From contig QJNS01000097.1 in assembly GCA_004154925.1 (NCBI GenBank), positions 124,001 through 188,000 on the forward strand: a DNA stretch of 64,000 nt. The letters are read 5' to 3'. Origin of the DNA: Monosporascus cannonballus (taxonomy: Eukaryota > Ascomycota > Sordariomycetes > Xylariales). Each line of letters begins with the position of its first letter. The first letter of the stretch is position 1. Below the pieces are notes generated by a model. It did no database searches, was not told the origin of the DNA, and saw only the letters and a list, made by a program, of their open reading frames with translations. Positions 21,648 to 32,695 of this stretch are shown here, piece by piece. Both the position numbers and the translations under genes were made by a program.

Positions 21648-24407
21648 ATGGATCAGCCTCCGCCTCCTCCGCCTCACGGTCGTCCGCCTCGGCCACCTAA
21701 TACTAATCTTCCTCCTGGGAAATATGACATTTTTATAATACCGCCCCACTCCTCCGGCTCGGGATTCCTGTACCTTCCATCGCTGAAGCCGAATGTCAAC
21801 AGTTTTGCGGCTGGATTCGCCTCTGCCTTGGTCTTGGTGGCCCTGTCTCGGATGCTGGCGCCGGCGTTCCGCGTATGGTTCAGTGGCTTCCAGGGCATGG
21901 GGGACATGGGAATGGCGTTGTTAGTCGTAGCTGTCGGTGTCGGGGCGTGGGCGCTCGGTCGGACGCAACATGGCCCTAGTGCATGGTCTGCTGGAGGGAT
22001 GCCTGGTGGCTCTTATGATGGCGGATACGGTCCTGGTCCCGGGCCGCATTCTAGCGGTCCGCCTCCGCATTCTGGCCATTACCAAAACGGTGGCCCTTTT
22101 CCTAATGCAGGGCCTGCTCCTGGAGATGGCCCACCACCTCCGCCACCACCTCACGCCTCCCCGCCCCCCCCTGGGTCTGGACCTTCGCCTAATATGAGGG
22201 GCGCGGAGCAACCCAGACCGGAGCAATCCAGACCGGAGCAACCCAGACCGGAGCAATCCAGACCGGAGCAGCCTAGGACAGAGCAACCCAGAACAGAGCG
22301 ACCGAGAGCCGAGCCGCGGGCGGAGCAGCCAAGATCGGAGGCGCCGAGAACAGAGCCACCCAGGGCAGAGCCGCAGAGAGCCGAGCCGCGAGCGGAGCAC
22401 CCAAGAACGGAACATCCCAGGACAGAGCGGCGGAGAGCAGAGCAGTCAAGAGCGGAACAGCCGAGACCAGAGCCATCTAGAGCAGAGCATCCGAGAGCGG
22501 AGCAGCCAAGAGCAGAGCGGCCAAGAACGGAGCAACCTAGGACGGAGAAACCGAGAGCGGAAAAAGCGAGGGCCGAGAAGGCGAGAGCCGAGAAAACGAG
22601 AACGGAGAAACCAAGGGCGGAACCGAGAGCGGAGCGGCCGAAAGTTGAGCCGAAACCAGAGCCGCCAAAACCGGAGCCGCCGAAGCCTGAGCCGCCGAAA
22701 GTAGAGCAGCCGAAGCCAGAGGAACCGAAACCAGAGCTGCCCAAAAAGGACGCACCAAACACAGAAGAGCCGAAACCAGAGCCACCCAAAAAGGACCAAC
22801 CAACATCACCATCCATGGGGACCTGGGAGAAGGCCAGGGAGGAGACCAGAAGAAAGGAGGAAGAGCGTAAGGCAAGGGAGGCTGAACAGAGAAAGAAGGA
22901 AGAGATAGCCAAGCGCCTGAAGGAGCTGCGTGAGAAGGAGGCCCGTGAACGCGCAAGGCGGGAACGGGAAGCAAAGGAGAAACAGGAGCAGGAAGCCCGA
23001 GAGCAGGCACGAAGAGAACAGGAGCTTAGGGAGCGACTGGAACAAGAAGCCAGGGAAAAGATCAGGCGTGAAATGGAAGCCAAGGAGAAGGTAGAGCGCG
23101 AGGCCCGTGAAAAAGAGCAACGAGAAAGAGAGCAGCGTGAAAAGGAGCAGAGGGAGAAAGAGCAACAGGAAAAAGAGCAGCGCGAAAAGGCACTAAGGGA
23201 GAAAGCGCAGCGAGAGAAGGAAATCAGAGAGAGTAGGCTGCGGGAGGCCCGGGAACGGGAGCTTCGCGAGAGACTCGAGCGCGAGAAAGCTATAAGGGAG
23301 AGGCTCGAAAGAGAAGCTAGGGAAGCCAAGGAAGCCAGGGAACGAGAAGCTGCCCGCCTCAAGGAAGCCGAGGCTAAGGCGGTCGAAGAGGCCAAGGAAA
23401 GGGAACAGACAACCAGGAAGAGCACATATGCCTTCTCATCCGTTGGAGAGAGGACCAATCCTTGGCCAAACGGGAGGCCACCATCTCAGCCTGCCTCGCC
23501 CTCTGTTGTTTCCGCGCCACCTGGTAGACCCAACTCTACACCCTCCTCTGCTAAAAGGCCGCCACCTCCTACAGTTAAGACCTCCGACGGCCAAGACGAC
23601 GACGCCTACTCGTATCGTCCATATGATCAGCCTAAAGCACATACTCGTCGGAGATCAGGCGAGACCATTTTCACCGAATCATCGTATGCGCCGTCTCAAT
23701 CAACAGCACGAACATCGCCACCACCCTCAATGCGTGGGACGTACACGACTAAGGATCCGGATAAGATCGTGATCAAGGCTGTTTATGGTTTTCTTAATCA
23801 GTTTTCCAAAACTCCTGCCTCACAGCTCATATCGGGTATCGGCCCCGTGACCGACGGACTCATCTTGCGCATCACCACTGAAGGTCTCTTCATTGATGAC
23901 GACCTTCGCGGCGTGCCTCAGCGCGAGTGGGATGTCAAAGCGTGGACGCTCAAAGTTATGGAGGTGTGGTGCCCGTCGCATTGCTTTACCGAGCCCACCC
24001 CGCCCCCAAATGTGCCGCAAAAGGCAGGAAATCGCTTCAGGACAACACCGCGGGGTCAACCGAAGACGATGACGGGCAACGACGCCGATGCGTGGCTCGT
24101 CGAATTGTTGCAGTCTTGCACAACTGAGTGCCGACTCGGCCCACACGGTGGGCGCGACGATGCGTCATCGTATACTGATGGCAGTGCGCAGACTGGGGAG
24201 TGGAAGCATCGCGGCCTGCATTTACTACGTGCCAATATTAGAGACCAAGAGGGCAAGAGGTACTTGTTCGTGATAGGTGAAGAGGAGGGATGGAAAATGG
24301 CGGCCGGGTTGCAGCGGTTGCGCAGGGGGACCCAGGTTCGCCAGCTCGGCTTGCAATCCATGGCCCCTTTGGAATCGCGAAATACGCTCGAAATGCTTGG
24401 ATGGTAA
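21648..24407 (+). CDS. Low-complexity, coiled-coil membrane protein (uncharacterised)
   Basis: This intronless 919-residue protein has four parts. Residues about 1-110 are Pro-rich followed by two likely membrane segments (AAGFASALVLVALSRML and MALLVVAVGVGAWALG). Residues about 185-385 are a degenerate repeat of the form E-[QHRP]-[PS]-R-[APTR], grading into KPEPPKPE-type repeats. Residues about 395-590 are a highly charged Arg/Glu/Lys coiled coil (REKEQREKEQ-like). Residues about 700-919 form a compact domain (VIKAVYGFLNQFSKTPASQ, LFIDDDLRGVPQREWDVKAW, KRYLFVIGEEEGWKMAAGLQ, LESRNTLEMLGW). This C-terminal domain occurs in other filamentous-fungal hypothetical proteins; I know no function. The repeat leaves the opposite strand open for 435 codons (23458-22151), which I treat as a shadow. 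A membrane-anchored scaffold or tether is a guess. Confidence 0.8.
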   Translation: MDQPPPPPPHGRPPRPPNTNLPPGKYDIFIIPPHSSGSGFLYLPSLKPNVNSFAAGFASALVLVALSRMLAPAFRVWFSGFQGMGDMGMALLVVAVGVGAWALGRTQHGPSAWSAGGMPGGSYDGGYGPGPGPHSSGPPPHSGHYQNGGPFPNAGPAPGDGPPPPPPPHASPPPPGSGPSPNMRGAEQPRPEQSRPEQPRPEQSRPEQPRTEQPRTERPRAEPRAEQPRSEAPRTEPPRAEPQRAEPRAEHPRTEHPRTERRRAEQSRAEQPRPEPSRAEHPRAEQPRAERPRTEQPRTEKPRAEKARAEKARAEKTRTEKPRAEPRAERPKVEPKPEPPKPEPPKPEPPKVEQPKPEEPKPELPKKDAPNTEEPKPEPPKKDQPTSPSMGTWEKAREETRRKEEERKAREAEQRKKEEIAKRLKELREKEARERARREREAKEKQEQEAREQARREQELRERLEQEAREKIRREMEAKEKVEREAREKEQREREQREKEQREKEQQEKEQREKALREKAQREKEIRESRLREARERELRERLEREKAIRERLEREAREAKEAREREAARLKEAEAKAVEEAKEREQTTRKSTYAFSSVGERTNPWPNGRPPSQPASPSVVSAPPGRPNSTPSSAKRPPPPTVKTSDGQDDDAYSYRPYDQPKAHTRRRSGETIFTESSYAPSQSTARTSPPPSMRGTYTTKDPDKIVIKAVYGFLNQFSKTPASQLISGIGPVTDGLILRITTEGLFIDDDLRGVPQREWDVKAWTLKVMEVWCPSHCFTEPTPPPNVPQKAGNRFRTTPRGQPKTMTGNDADAWLVELLQSCTTECRLGPHGGRDDASSYTDGSAQTGEWKHRGLHLLRANIRDQEGKRYLFVIGEEEGWKMAAGLQRLRRGTQVRQLGLQSMAPLESRNTLEMLGW
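22201..22800 (+). repeat. Imperfect 15-18 bp coding repeat
   Basis: About 600 bases consist of repeats related to GAGCAACCCAGACCG and GAGCGGAGCAGCCAAGA. They encode runs of AEQPR, TEHPR and PEPPK type. Such tracts expand and contract by replication slippage, so length differences between strains are likely. Confidence 0.8.
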
Positions 24408-25007
24408 ATGATGCAACGAAATTGAGCCACTCGACATTTGGTGGGATACACGACGGATTTATACAGAGCTTGGTACGGGGAATGTGGTCTGAATTGATCG
24501 GAATGTTGGTGTCGTCGCCGAGACTTGGTCACTTCACATTTCCAATGATACCCGCAGTATCGATCGACATGATGGATTAGTTGGTGGCGATCGGTCCTTT
24601 CAATATTTCTCCCTCTTGCATAGCAACGAGTTGGCGCAAAGAGGGTTTTCTGATTCTAGCCTGCTTTGTAGAGGCAGATTGTCACCAAAAAACCAGCACT
24701 CGTGCGAGATGAGCACGAGGAAACCAGCAATGTCTATCTACATGGTGCATTTAAATAGCACACATGTGCATCAGCTTTAATATAGCCTCGCGGCAGGTAT
24801 CCCAGCTTAAAAAGCAATTCGTCATCAATCGTGTAACGCGCCAGAATGGATGTACCCCGGAAAGTAGTCTTGAGTTGTAGTTAAAATAAGTGCGCGGGGC
24901 TCGCTACGCTATCATTCAAACCGAACCCGACCCCTCCAGCATGGAGATCATTTGTTCGTCACCATGTGACTCGGAATTTCCACGAGTAAAAGAGAAAATA
25001 AAATCGA
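24408..25007. other. Intergenic spacer, promoter side of HRI1
   Basis: These 600 bases lie between two plus-strand genes. A purine-rich AT tract (24987-25005) immediately precedes the HRI1 start. Nothing else is recognisable. Confidence 0.5.
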
Positions 25008-25884
25008 ATGGCTTCTATATCCATTCGAGAGCACATCCGGTGGCTTCCGGAGCCCCCCGAGGAAAACACCTCGACCGTAGTCCTGACGTCGCCGGGCCGC
25101 CGCTTCGTGGACATCCGCATCCTTCTCCGACGCGGCGCCCGTGCTCACAGTAGCAGCCCTGATGGCGGCGCGTCAGCGGAGAAGACAACAACAACAACAA
25201 CAACAACAGGCAAAGGTACGCCTGATTTATGCTCGCACATTGCGCGGCCTTAATCTTACGCGCACAGTAGTAGGCCAATCGCCACCAACGGCAACCCTGT
25301 CCCCGTCGGACGTGGACTGGGCGTTCGCCGGCTACTCCCGGTCCTCGGAGCCCCGCGAAGACGGCTCCAGACACGCAGTCTGGCTACACGTCGTGGACTC
25401 GCGCACGCCGGACCACCCCGAGCGCGTTGCCGTCGACGAGGCCAACGTCTACCCCTACGGGGACGGGGATGACGACGGCCGCAGTCGGGCCCTCGAGCGC
25501 GGTCGCATGCCGCACCCCGTCACCGGCGTCGTGACCGACTACGAGGAGCTCTGGGTCGACCTTGAGCCTCAGGCCGCCGCTCCCTCACCCGCCGAGAAAG
25601 TCCGCTGCGCCGTGCTGGAACTGGGCGAAGACGACGGCGCCGCCGGCACGCGCGGCATGGTCGTCTGTCTGGGGTGTCGGTGCCAGGGCGTCGTGCGCGC
25701 CGGTGCGGAGTTCGCGCTCGAGCAGTGGGTCTGGGAGGAGCAGGGCGGCTGGCGGAGAGAGAACCGCGTTGGTGAGGTTTGGTTGCCTTGCGCTGAGGCC
25801 TTTGAGGGTAGGGGGCTCGAAATTGGCGGGAAGGTCGAACGGGATGGACTCGTCTGGACTGTCGTGGAGCTTGGCGAGGTTTGA
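25008..25884 (+). CDS. HRI1: HRI1-family protein
   Basis: Two exons, 25008-25215 and 25268-25884, flank a 52-nt intron with donor G|GTACGC and acceptor GCACAG. The product is 274 residues. Family features are the N-terminus MASISIREHIRWLPEPP, VVLTSPGRRFVDIRIL, the block DVDWAFAGYSRSSEP, VTDYEELWVD, GMVVCLGCRCQGVVRAG and EVWLPCAEAFE. HRI1 in yeast is a small two-domain lipocalin-like protein that interacts with Hrr25 kinase and Sec72; its role is poorly known. An ACA trinucleotide run encodes a poly-Thr tract just before the donor site, in a loop position. The family assignment comes from recalled motif order and is fairly secure. Confidence 0.75.
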
Positions 25885-26671
25885 TGATACTGAGTAGAGG
25901 GCAGGTGTGGGATTAGGGTTTCCCGGGCTGGAGAAGTTTTCGACATATACTGCCTACATGTAATACACTTTATCATATGACGAGGACAGACTCCCCATTC
26001 GTATAACTGGCCGATTCGGCCAAATGAGGCGTATCGCTCATGCCGTTTCAACATATCGAGATACTCTTTCTGCCCCTCAAATCCAGGCTCAGCAAATGAG
26101 CGGATCGTTGTCCGTCTACTCGCGAATCCTCTGGCTTTTTGTTCCGGATAGTCCGGCGTAACTGACTTTGGTAGGATTGCCCAGTTTGCCTGCCTATAAT
26201 CATATGGTTGCACAGGGAACCCGTGAAATCACCCTGAGCAGAATGCTTGGGCTTGACATGATGCGTGGGGGCAGAGCTTGAATCCCCTTTCGTGTCTGTT
26301 TCACCGAAAAACGAGTGTGGGCAAAAGAGGGTTATTTTGGAGCATAACCCTGTTAAAGATTTACTTTGACTTGATCTTCTGAAGGGTTCCGGTGAAGATT
26401 GTACAGTACTTGAATCATTCCACCTTTACAGCTGCAATGCGTAGGGACGAGGACCGAATATATCCAGGAAGGCCCCTAAACAGGCTCTGCCAAGACAGAC
26501 AGATTAAAAAGGCAGCCGAATTTATGAGAGCAAAGTGTTGGACATGAAGAATGAAGATTTTCAATTTCTTTTACTACGACACAATAAGGGTCGGAACAAA
26601 GACATTGCTGACTTCACTTGAACAAAGTCTTCCTCTAACTAGGATTTAGATACACTACCTTGTAAATAAGC
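25885..26671. other. Intergenic spacer
   Basis: These 787 bases hold the HRI1 3' flank and the upstream region of the next ORF. A minus-strand frame at 25569-26213 mostly shadows HRI1 exon 2 and is not called. Confidence 0.5.
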
Positions 26672-27187
26672 ATGGGTCTCACATGTGCGTTGCAAAACAT
26701 CCCTACGATATCTCTCGAAAGCGTTCCCAACCATGAGCTCGCCCAAATCTGCTTAGAGATGCTGGGTAATTTGAAGCGAGCTTTGTCGGTGAAGGGCGCC
26801 GCCCGCGGGACGAAGGTAGAGAACAGCGAGATAGGGTGCAGAGGTACGTCGTTCCCGCTCTCGAAACTACAGGAAGGGATGAAGTTCAGATGGGAGGGCC
26901 CGCACCACACTGACAAGTGCAAGTGCCTCACCACACGAGATACCTCGCTCAAGGCCCTGAATGCGCACATCGACAGGCTCCTCGAGGGCGGCCTGGTACA
27001 GGAGGCAGAGGTGGGACCCCTGGCGCTGAAGCTCATCCTCCGTGTCTCGGTCGACGGGGCCCTGGAGCTGAAACTCGAACCGAGGGATACCGGCTTGAAG
27101 CTGGCATCTGGTGAGGAGTTCCCCTGGAAGCTGGAACGGACCAGCACTTTGCAGAGTTTCCCGGCTCTCGATGAGACTAATTTGTAG
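26672..27187 (+). CDS. Hypothetical protein, 171 residues
   Basis: An ATG-started ORF whose second half has the codon pattern of a real gene. It is GC-rich, with amphipathic leucine spacing: TRDTSLKALNAHIDRLLEGG, then GPLALKLILRVSVDGALELK. No domain is recognised. The N-terminal quarter is less convincing and might contain a wrong start or an unrecognised intron. The minus strand is also open over this stretch (26635-27273), but its Ser/Arg-rich translation looks like a shadow. The gene could be a fragment of a larger gene. Confidence 0.4.
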   Translation: MGLTCALQNIPTISLESVPNHELAQICLEMLGNLKRALSVKGAARGTKVENSEIGCRGTSFPLSKLQEGMKFRWEGPHHTDKCKCLTTRDTSLKALNAHIDRLLEGGLVQEAEVGPLALKLILRVSVDGALELKLEPRDTGLKLASGEEFPWKLERTSTLQSFPALDETNL

Positions 27188-29687
27188 GATCCATGAATTC
27201 CGCGGGGGTTGTCCTGTTTCTCGCGCTTCATTGTCCTTCGGTTTAGACACGTAAAGTCCCCTATGTCTCGCACACTTCAATAGGTTTCCAAACCATATGC
27301 TCGATGTCACAGTCAGGCTGATCGCGAGAAAAGGTTGCATATAGTGTGGAAAGTGTAAATTGTCGTGGATAGTCCGGGCTCTAGAGAGCAGTGGCTAGAG
27401 AGCTCTACATATAGTGTGGGAGCCCTGGAACAACGTTCTTGCGGGGTGCCTCCAGGTGTTTGATGACTAAGCACGTGACCCCTTTACTGCGACACTCGAG
27501 ATATGGCCCTTAGTCCACCGACGATTGGAAAATGCCGATAGAGACCTTGTAAGGTTTAGTGCTAAGATAATGCTGCTGATTTGAATCAATACCACTTCTA
27601 CCGTAATTTTTCATAGCCGACTGACGGATGTCCGCGGCTGGAGCTACCAAATAATAGAAGATTCCATCAAGAAAGGGCTTCGAAGCAGTGGTCGCGAGCA
27701 TACATATTACAAGGAGGAGAGACAGGATTACATAAATAAATAGCGGCAAGAAGCGAAGGTGGTGAGTGATAAAACCGGCAGAATAGGAACAGGTATAACT
27801 GTATCTCAGGAGTATTTGTTCCAAGCTTAAGTTATTGTGAGTTACCGCTTATACCGTTAGTACCGCCTATTCATTTTTCGGCGTGCCATATTGATATCTT
27901 CATCCTGGGGTTACTGACCATTGGACCGTAAATGAAGGCATGACGTATGAAGCGGATCCCTAGGTGCCAGTATGACAGGAGCTGTTCCTCAGTTAACTAC
28001 ACTATCCCAGCAGCCGCACTGAATCATCCCTATCTACATGGCCACCTCACAACAGATCTGTAGCTTGAAGTTGGGTTGTCACCTTGCTGTCTCTAGTTCT
28101 ACCCGATGCGGCCCTGTCCAATGTGTGTAAGTTGATGAAATACTACCTAAAACTCATAAACTGTCTTCCAATCTTAATTGTTGATGGTCTGCGCAGTTAC
28201 TAGTTCTTCCGATGCCTGTAATAGGTATACTGTGGCATTGGTAGCATTATGCTCCCACTCCATTCACCTTAAATGTCCATAGTAGGGCACCTATAGACTA
28301 TTATAGTATTGCGAATATCAGTTTGTTTTTGCCTGGGCTAAACCAAATATCAGGTTCCATTAAGTTATACCGCTAGTCGTCGTAACTAATCCCGGATTGG
28401 ATGTTAAAATAGAGTCAACGAAACCTTGGTGTTACTCAAGGGATTGAACTATGATGGAAACGGGGTGTAATAGTCAGTCAGCCACATGAGAAACGAGGGG
28501 GTAATCACCACAGTCTATCGTATGTCTATTGTTTTCCAGCACGAAACTTTCTTTTCCATGGACAACCCCACTTACGACTCTTCGAAACTAACCAAGGATG
28601 TTGAGACCTCTTCAGTCAAACGTTGTTGTCACGTACCAAAGTGGAATCTTCTAGAAAGGGGCTATACAAGGGCTATACAGGGGTTGTAGGTGTATATAGG
28701 GCTGCTTCCTCCCATCAAGATTGGAGGAAGCAGGTGTTACTAATCTAATATACGGCTACCCACCTGCGAGACTGATTCTTCCTGCCTTTCACGCTGTGCA
28801 CCCCTTTCTCTGACAGTTGTCTCCCACACCGCAAGCGATTCAAACCATTTGGTTGTTTCCAGACTCCCTCAAGAAAAGTACTTGAGACAATGTCCCGGTT
28901 ATAACAACATCAATGGTAAACCAAGTTGGCGATTAAGACCAGGCAGCACAGGTTGTGCCTCGACTCAGTTTTCGGAAGGTAAAGTTTGAATACAGTTGAC
29001 TGTATAATCCATCAAGAATATTTCCCGTCACGAGTAATGATTTTTGCCACGGTTAACTGCATCACTACTGATCCATTTGCCCCAAGGTTTTGTGTTTCTG
29101 AAGCCTATATATGCCCGCACACCTTCTTCCCAGCACTGAGTTGTAAGTAGTAGCGTTTAGGTTCCGGGTGCCCCTTTGTACCCCCGAGTCACCCGCAATA
29201 AACCATCCCTAGCGCGAATACTTCGATCTTGGTTCAGCTTTAAATGCCACTATTACGGGACAGTTGAGAATGCGGAAGGATAGCTATGAATTCATTCATA
29301 AACCTCCGTTAAGCCACGCCGCATGTTTAACCTGGCGACCGCCGTCTATGTATGTTTTTTCGTTAGATTAGAATGGCGATTCATTGGGACCGATAAATGC
29401 CACGGCGTTCTTGTTCCCGGATTGCATAAAGTGACGGCCACGCGATGATCGGTAAGATCAGGGATTCGACCTTTGTAACTGATAGATGGCGAGTCTCGAG
29501 ACGATGTAACTAGTCTCGGAGAAATGGAGAGGGTGGCGGTAATCCAAGCTCTTCCTCTACCATAGGCATTGGTAGGGCGGACTGGTCCTTGATTCCTTAA
29601 TATCCCAAGGCGAAGTCTGCCATTTAGCCGTTCATAGACCGAGAATTGCATGCGTAAGGACCGTGTGTTTAATACGTAGATCACACC
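27188..29687. other. 2.5 kb gene-poor region
   Basis: A 12-bp direct repeat (CATATAGTGTGG) occurs at 27338-27349 and 27408-27419. A short GGGCTATACA-type duplication lies near 28662-28680. A minus-strand frame at 29684-29346, just past the next gene's stop, has no recognisable domain. No gene is supported. Confidence 0.4.
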
Positions 29688-30746
29688 TTAGCGATTCCGA
29701 AGACGTGATAGCTGGTGTGTAGTCATGATTCGTGCCGTAGGTGGGTAAGTCGGATCTTTTGAAACGCTGGCGTGAGCGGCCTGACGCAAAGGCTGCGGTG
29801 GCTTCGGCGCAATAGAACTAAGTGGCATGTTTTCGTCGTCGTCGATCCTCAACCAAGACTCTTCTTTAGGCCGACTTGGCCGCGTCTGCGTGTCGCCGTT
29901 AGGGTGGGCAGATGTGGCCGAATGCTCTGATGGTTTTCTTCGAGCACTCCGTAGTGTACCATACAGAGTCGGTGCGTTAGCCACAAAGGTCGTTATCACG
30001 ATATTTACCGAGGACCAGAGACTCCTCGTCGTTTGGGAGGAGTCCTGTTGGAATATGCTCACGAGGCGGATGATCGCCGTGATAATGCTAAATGCGCCCA
30101 AGGCGAACAAGGTATATAAACAGACGCGCTGGGCCCAGGACCGTTTCCTCAACGTCACTAACGGATAGGCGATGAAGAGGAGCATCAAATTCAAGACGAT
30201 GTTGCTGATGCCTTGTAGTAGAAGCTGTACATATGCCTTCACGCATTGGCCGGGGTGGGGCTTGAGTTGCCAGTACAGCTCTGTCGGATGACACTCGAGG
30301 AGTGTAGCAAGGATGATACTTGCGAGGCTGATGGTCCACCAAGTCCAAGAAACCTTGATCATCCTTGCGACTAAGCGAACGCCGGAAGTAATGTTCGAAT
30401 AGAATAGGAGTAGGATCGCATTTTGGAGCCACAACGTGACCGTCGACAACACCCGTGCCAACAGGATCATGATGGATCCGACCTTGATATCCGCCAACTT
30501 CACATTGTCGAAATAGAGTTCAGAATCTGAGCCTCGCAGTGCATCGTTCCCTGATCCAAGGCTTAGGTAAACATGATTCGTGACGGTCCTACAGGCAATG
30601 ACCAATATTGAGAGGATGACGAGGTAGAAGCTGAGGTCGATTGGCTTATGGTACCATCGGAAGACGACGATGCGTGCGGCTAAAATGGATATCGCCAGTG
30701 CGACACAGACATGATTGGCGACCTGGGCTTGACCGACGGTCTCCAT
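29688..30746 (-). CDS. Fungal rhodopsin-domain (PTH11-like) integral membrane protein
   Basis: This single-exon protein is 352 residues from the ATG at 30746; a GTG nine codons upstream is not a eukaryotic start. About seven hydrophobic segments span residues 10-270. The central block (TWWTISLASIILATLLECHP, then LYWQL, GQCV, and LLLQGISNIVLNLMLLFIAY) matches the fungal rhodopsin-like domain shared by PTH11-type receptors: Cys-Pro/His-Pro, YW, then GxCV before TM5. The C-terminal tail is hydrophilic and Pro-rich (PSRPKEESWLRIDDDENMPL). There is no N-terminal CFEM domain, so it belongs to the CFEM-less group. Receptor function is inferred from the family; ligands are unknown. Confidence 0.78.
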   Translation of the reverse strand: METVGQAQVANHVCVALAISILAARIVVFRWYHKPIDLSFYLVILSILVIACRTVTNHVYLSLGSGNDALRGSDSELYFDNVKLADIKVGSIMILLARVLSTVTLWLQNAILLLFYSNITSGVRLVARMIKVSWTWWTISLASIILATLLECHPTELYWQLKPHPGQCVKAYVQLLLQGISNIVLNLMLLFIAYPLVTLRKRSWAQRVCLYTLFALGAFSIITAIIRLVSIFQQDSSQTTRSLWSSVNIVITTFVANAPTLYGTLRSARRKPSEHSATSAHPNGDTQTRPSRPKEESWLRIDDDENMPLSSIAPKPPQPLRQAAHASVSKDPTYPPTARIMTTHQLSRLRNR

Positions 30747-32695
30747 CGCAGCATTTGGTCGAGGAGGATGCACCCAAGCAACTCAGGAATTCCCGCACAT
30801 GTTACCTCGTATGGTGAGAGCATACACAAATGCTGCTTAATGGTAGATAGTACGCAGTGTGCAGGGACAGAAGGCCCATGATGATAGAGTTATCGAAGCT
30901 GCCAAAGGAGAGCTAAAGAGAGCTTTGTAACTTTTGAGAAATGGGTGCAGGGTCAGAAACCCGGGGCTCGCAAGGACATAGGTCGCGATTTGTCCCCCTG
31001 CTTGTCATACGCATACGCATACCCGCACCGCCGCTGAGGTTTGTACCAGTTTGTCGGCGGATGCCTATGTGGCGTCCCACACTTTCAGCTTATGGGCCAG
31101 GGTAGGAGACAGAGACAGAGAGAGAGAGAGAGGCACCGAGTAAGAGAGAGTATGATGGCACCAGCCTCCTATGAGCCATAGTAATGCAGTCAGAAATTCA
31201 GCCTCGCCTCTCCTCGGTTGCAACTGGAGACTTCAGGTTGTGTCGACGCATTTGAATCGTTCCACAGCATCCTTCTCGCGTGCCACTTGCCACAGCGATA
31301 CTCGGCATTACATGATATCTTGTGTAGAACACCAGATTATCTTGGCTGTCTGGTCTCAAAGGACTATTCATTTAATGCACCACAGATAGTAGTTGGAACG
31401 AAAAGCGTAACCGTGTCTCCGGCAAGGCTGCGAGCACGGGATAACAACACAGACTCCGATGCTTCTGGCGTATTTATGGGGTTCTGCTTGTAGCCAGGCA
31501 TATCGCATTCAAGAAACCTGATATGCGATTCTTTGATCTGTGTCCCCATGCAACCGAGGAAACGGAACGACGCGGGAAAATTGATTCGAAACGGGTGATG
31601 ACGCGAATGTGGAAGTGTAGCGGCAGGTGCCTACATCCTGAAAGAGCACCGACCCGACGAATATGCCCTCCACGGGTCATCCGCCTCCTATCTCTAGTCA
31701 GGTCTGACATCATATGCTTTCCATTGCTGCCTGTCGAACTCATGTCGTATTAAGTTCTAAATCCCTATATGCATTCTATGAATAGCCAAGACACCCAACC
31801 CCGGTTAGGACGTTGATCAGGGTTATAAATATTGAGTTATGCCCGACTATTGGAGCTTAAAAGAAGAAATAGATAGAGACCTCTTACGAACGTTAATTAC
31901 GCTATTTGATTCACCGCAAGTGCTGGAATCTCGTTCGCTGTAGGTAAGCAAAAAGGTGCCTAATCGTGGCTGTTCGCCGAATAGATTTTCAGCTCGGCGT
32001 ATGCAGAACGCTGAGAAGCCACTGACTGACTAGGTGAATGCGACGCTGGAGGGATATCGTAACCAATCAGTTGTATTTTTATGAGTTGGTTGGGTTCCAT
32101 TTTTCAGGTGATATGCCGCGACGGTTGCTTCGTCTGATGTAGTGCCGTTATCCAGTTTCGGTGTGGTAACACAAGTGCTACTCCGGCCTGGCTATATTCC
32201 TCCAGCTCACGGGGCGCATTTGCCTTCTTATAGGTATAAGCACGTGGCTGGTTCTGTTTTCGGCAGAAGAGTCAACTGACTTGTCCGTAATACGTTGTCG
32301 ATGGACCATGGTATGCCCCTGGTTTTAGGGCGATCCGCGAATTGCATTCGTAAAGCCTCATACGGGTAAACATCTGACATACCTCGGCGCGATTCGTTGA
32401 AAAGGCTAAATCGACGGGATGTCGTTTCCCGATAGCCGCCGCAGTCCAGAGCCCGCCAGGTTAAGTCGGCTATCGGACAGCCTGTTGGAATAGGAGTTAG
32501 AATAGGAGTAACTAGACGACCAGGCCGACGCGCCATCGCGAAGCTGCTCGAAAAGCTGATATGAATTAGTCATTACGACTATGTAATACTATGCACAAGA
32601 ATTTTCATTTCCTGACTTCTTCAAAACATACCGCGCCCGAAAGCAACGGCCATCTTCAGCAGCCGATCGGAGCGCGGCACAGCTGACACCGGACA
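30747..32695. other. 1.9 kb intergenic region with a GA microsatellite
   Basis: The first few hundred bases are the promoter side of the membrane-protein gene, with CGCATA repeats near 31010-31022 and the GA-rich tract listed separately. The rest, to the 3' end of the beta-glucosidase gene, has only short random frames. Confidence 0.5.
31107..31151. repeat. GA-rich microsatellite
   Basis: An interrupted AG/GA dinucleotide run lies upstream of the rhodopsin-domain gene. On the minus strand it reads as a CT-rich tract. Confidence 0.8.

Noticed and set aside
22151..23458. 435-codon minus-strand open frame
   Set aside because: It lies wholly opposite the repeat and coiled-coil part of the 919-residue gene, and its Ser/Leu-rich translation is what Glu/Arg-rich codons give on the other strand.
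26635..27273. 212-codon minus-strand frame
   Set aside because: It overlaps the more gene-like plus-strand ORF at 26672-27187, and its Ser/Arg-rich composition looks like a shadow.
29346..29684. Open minus frame with an rRNA-like look next to the rhodopsin-domain gene
   Set aside because: I could not match it to any rRNA segment, and its translation has no domain; it is probably 3' flank.
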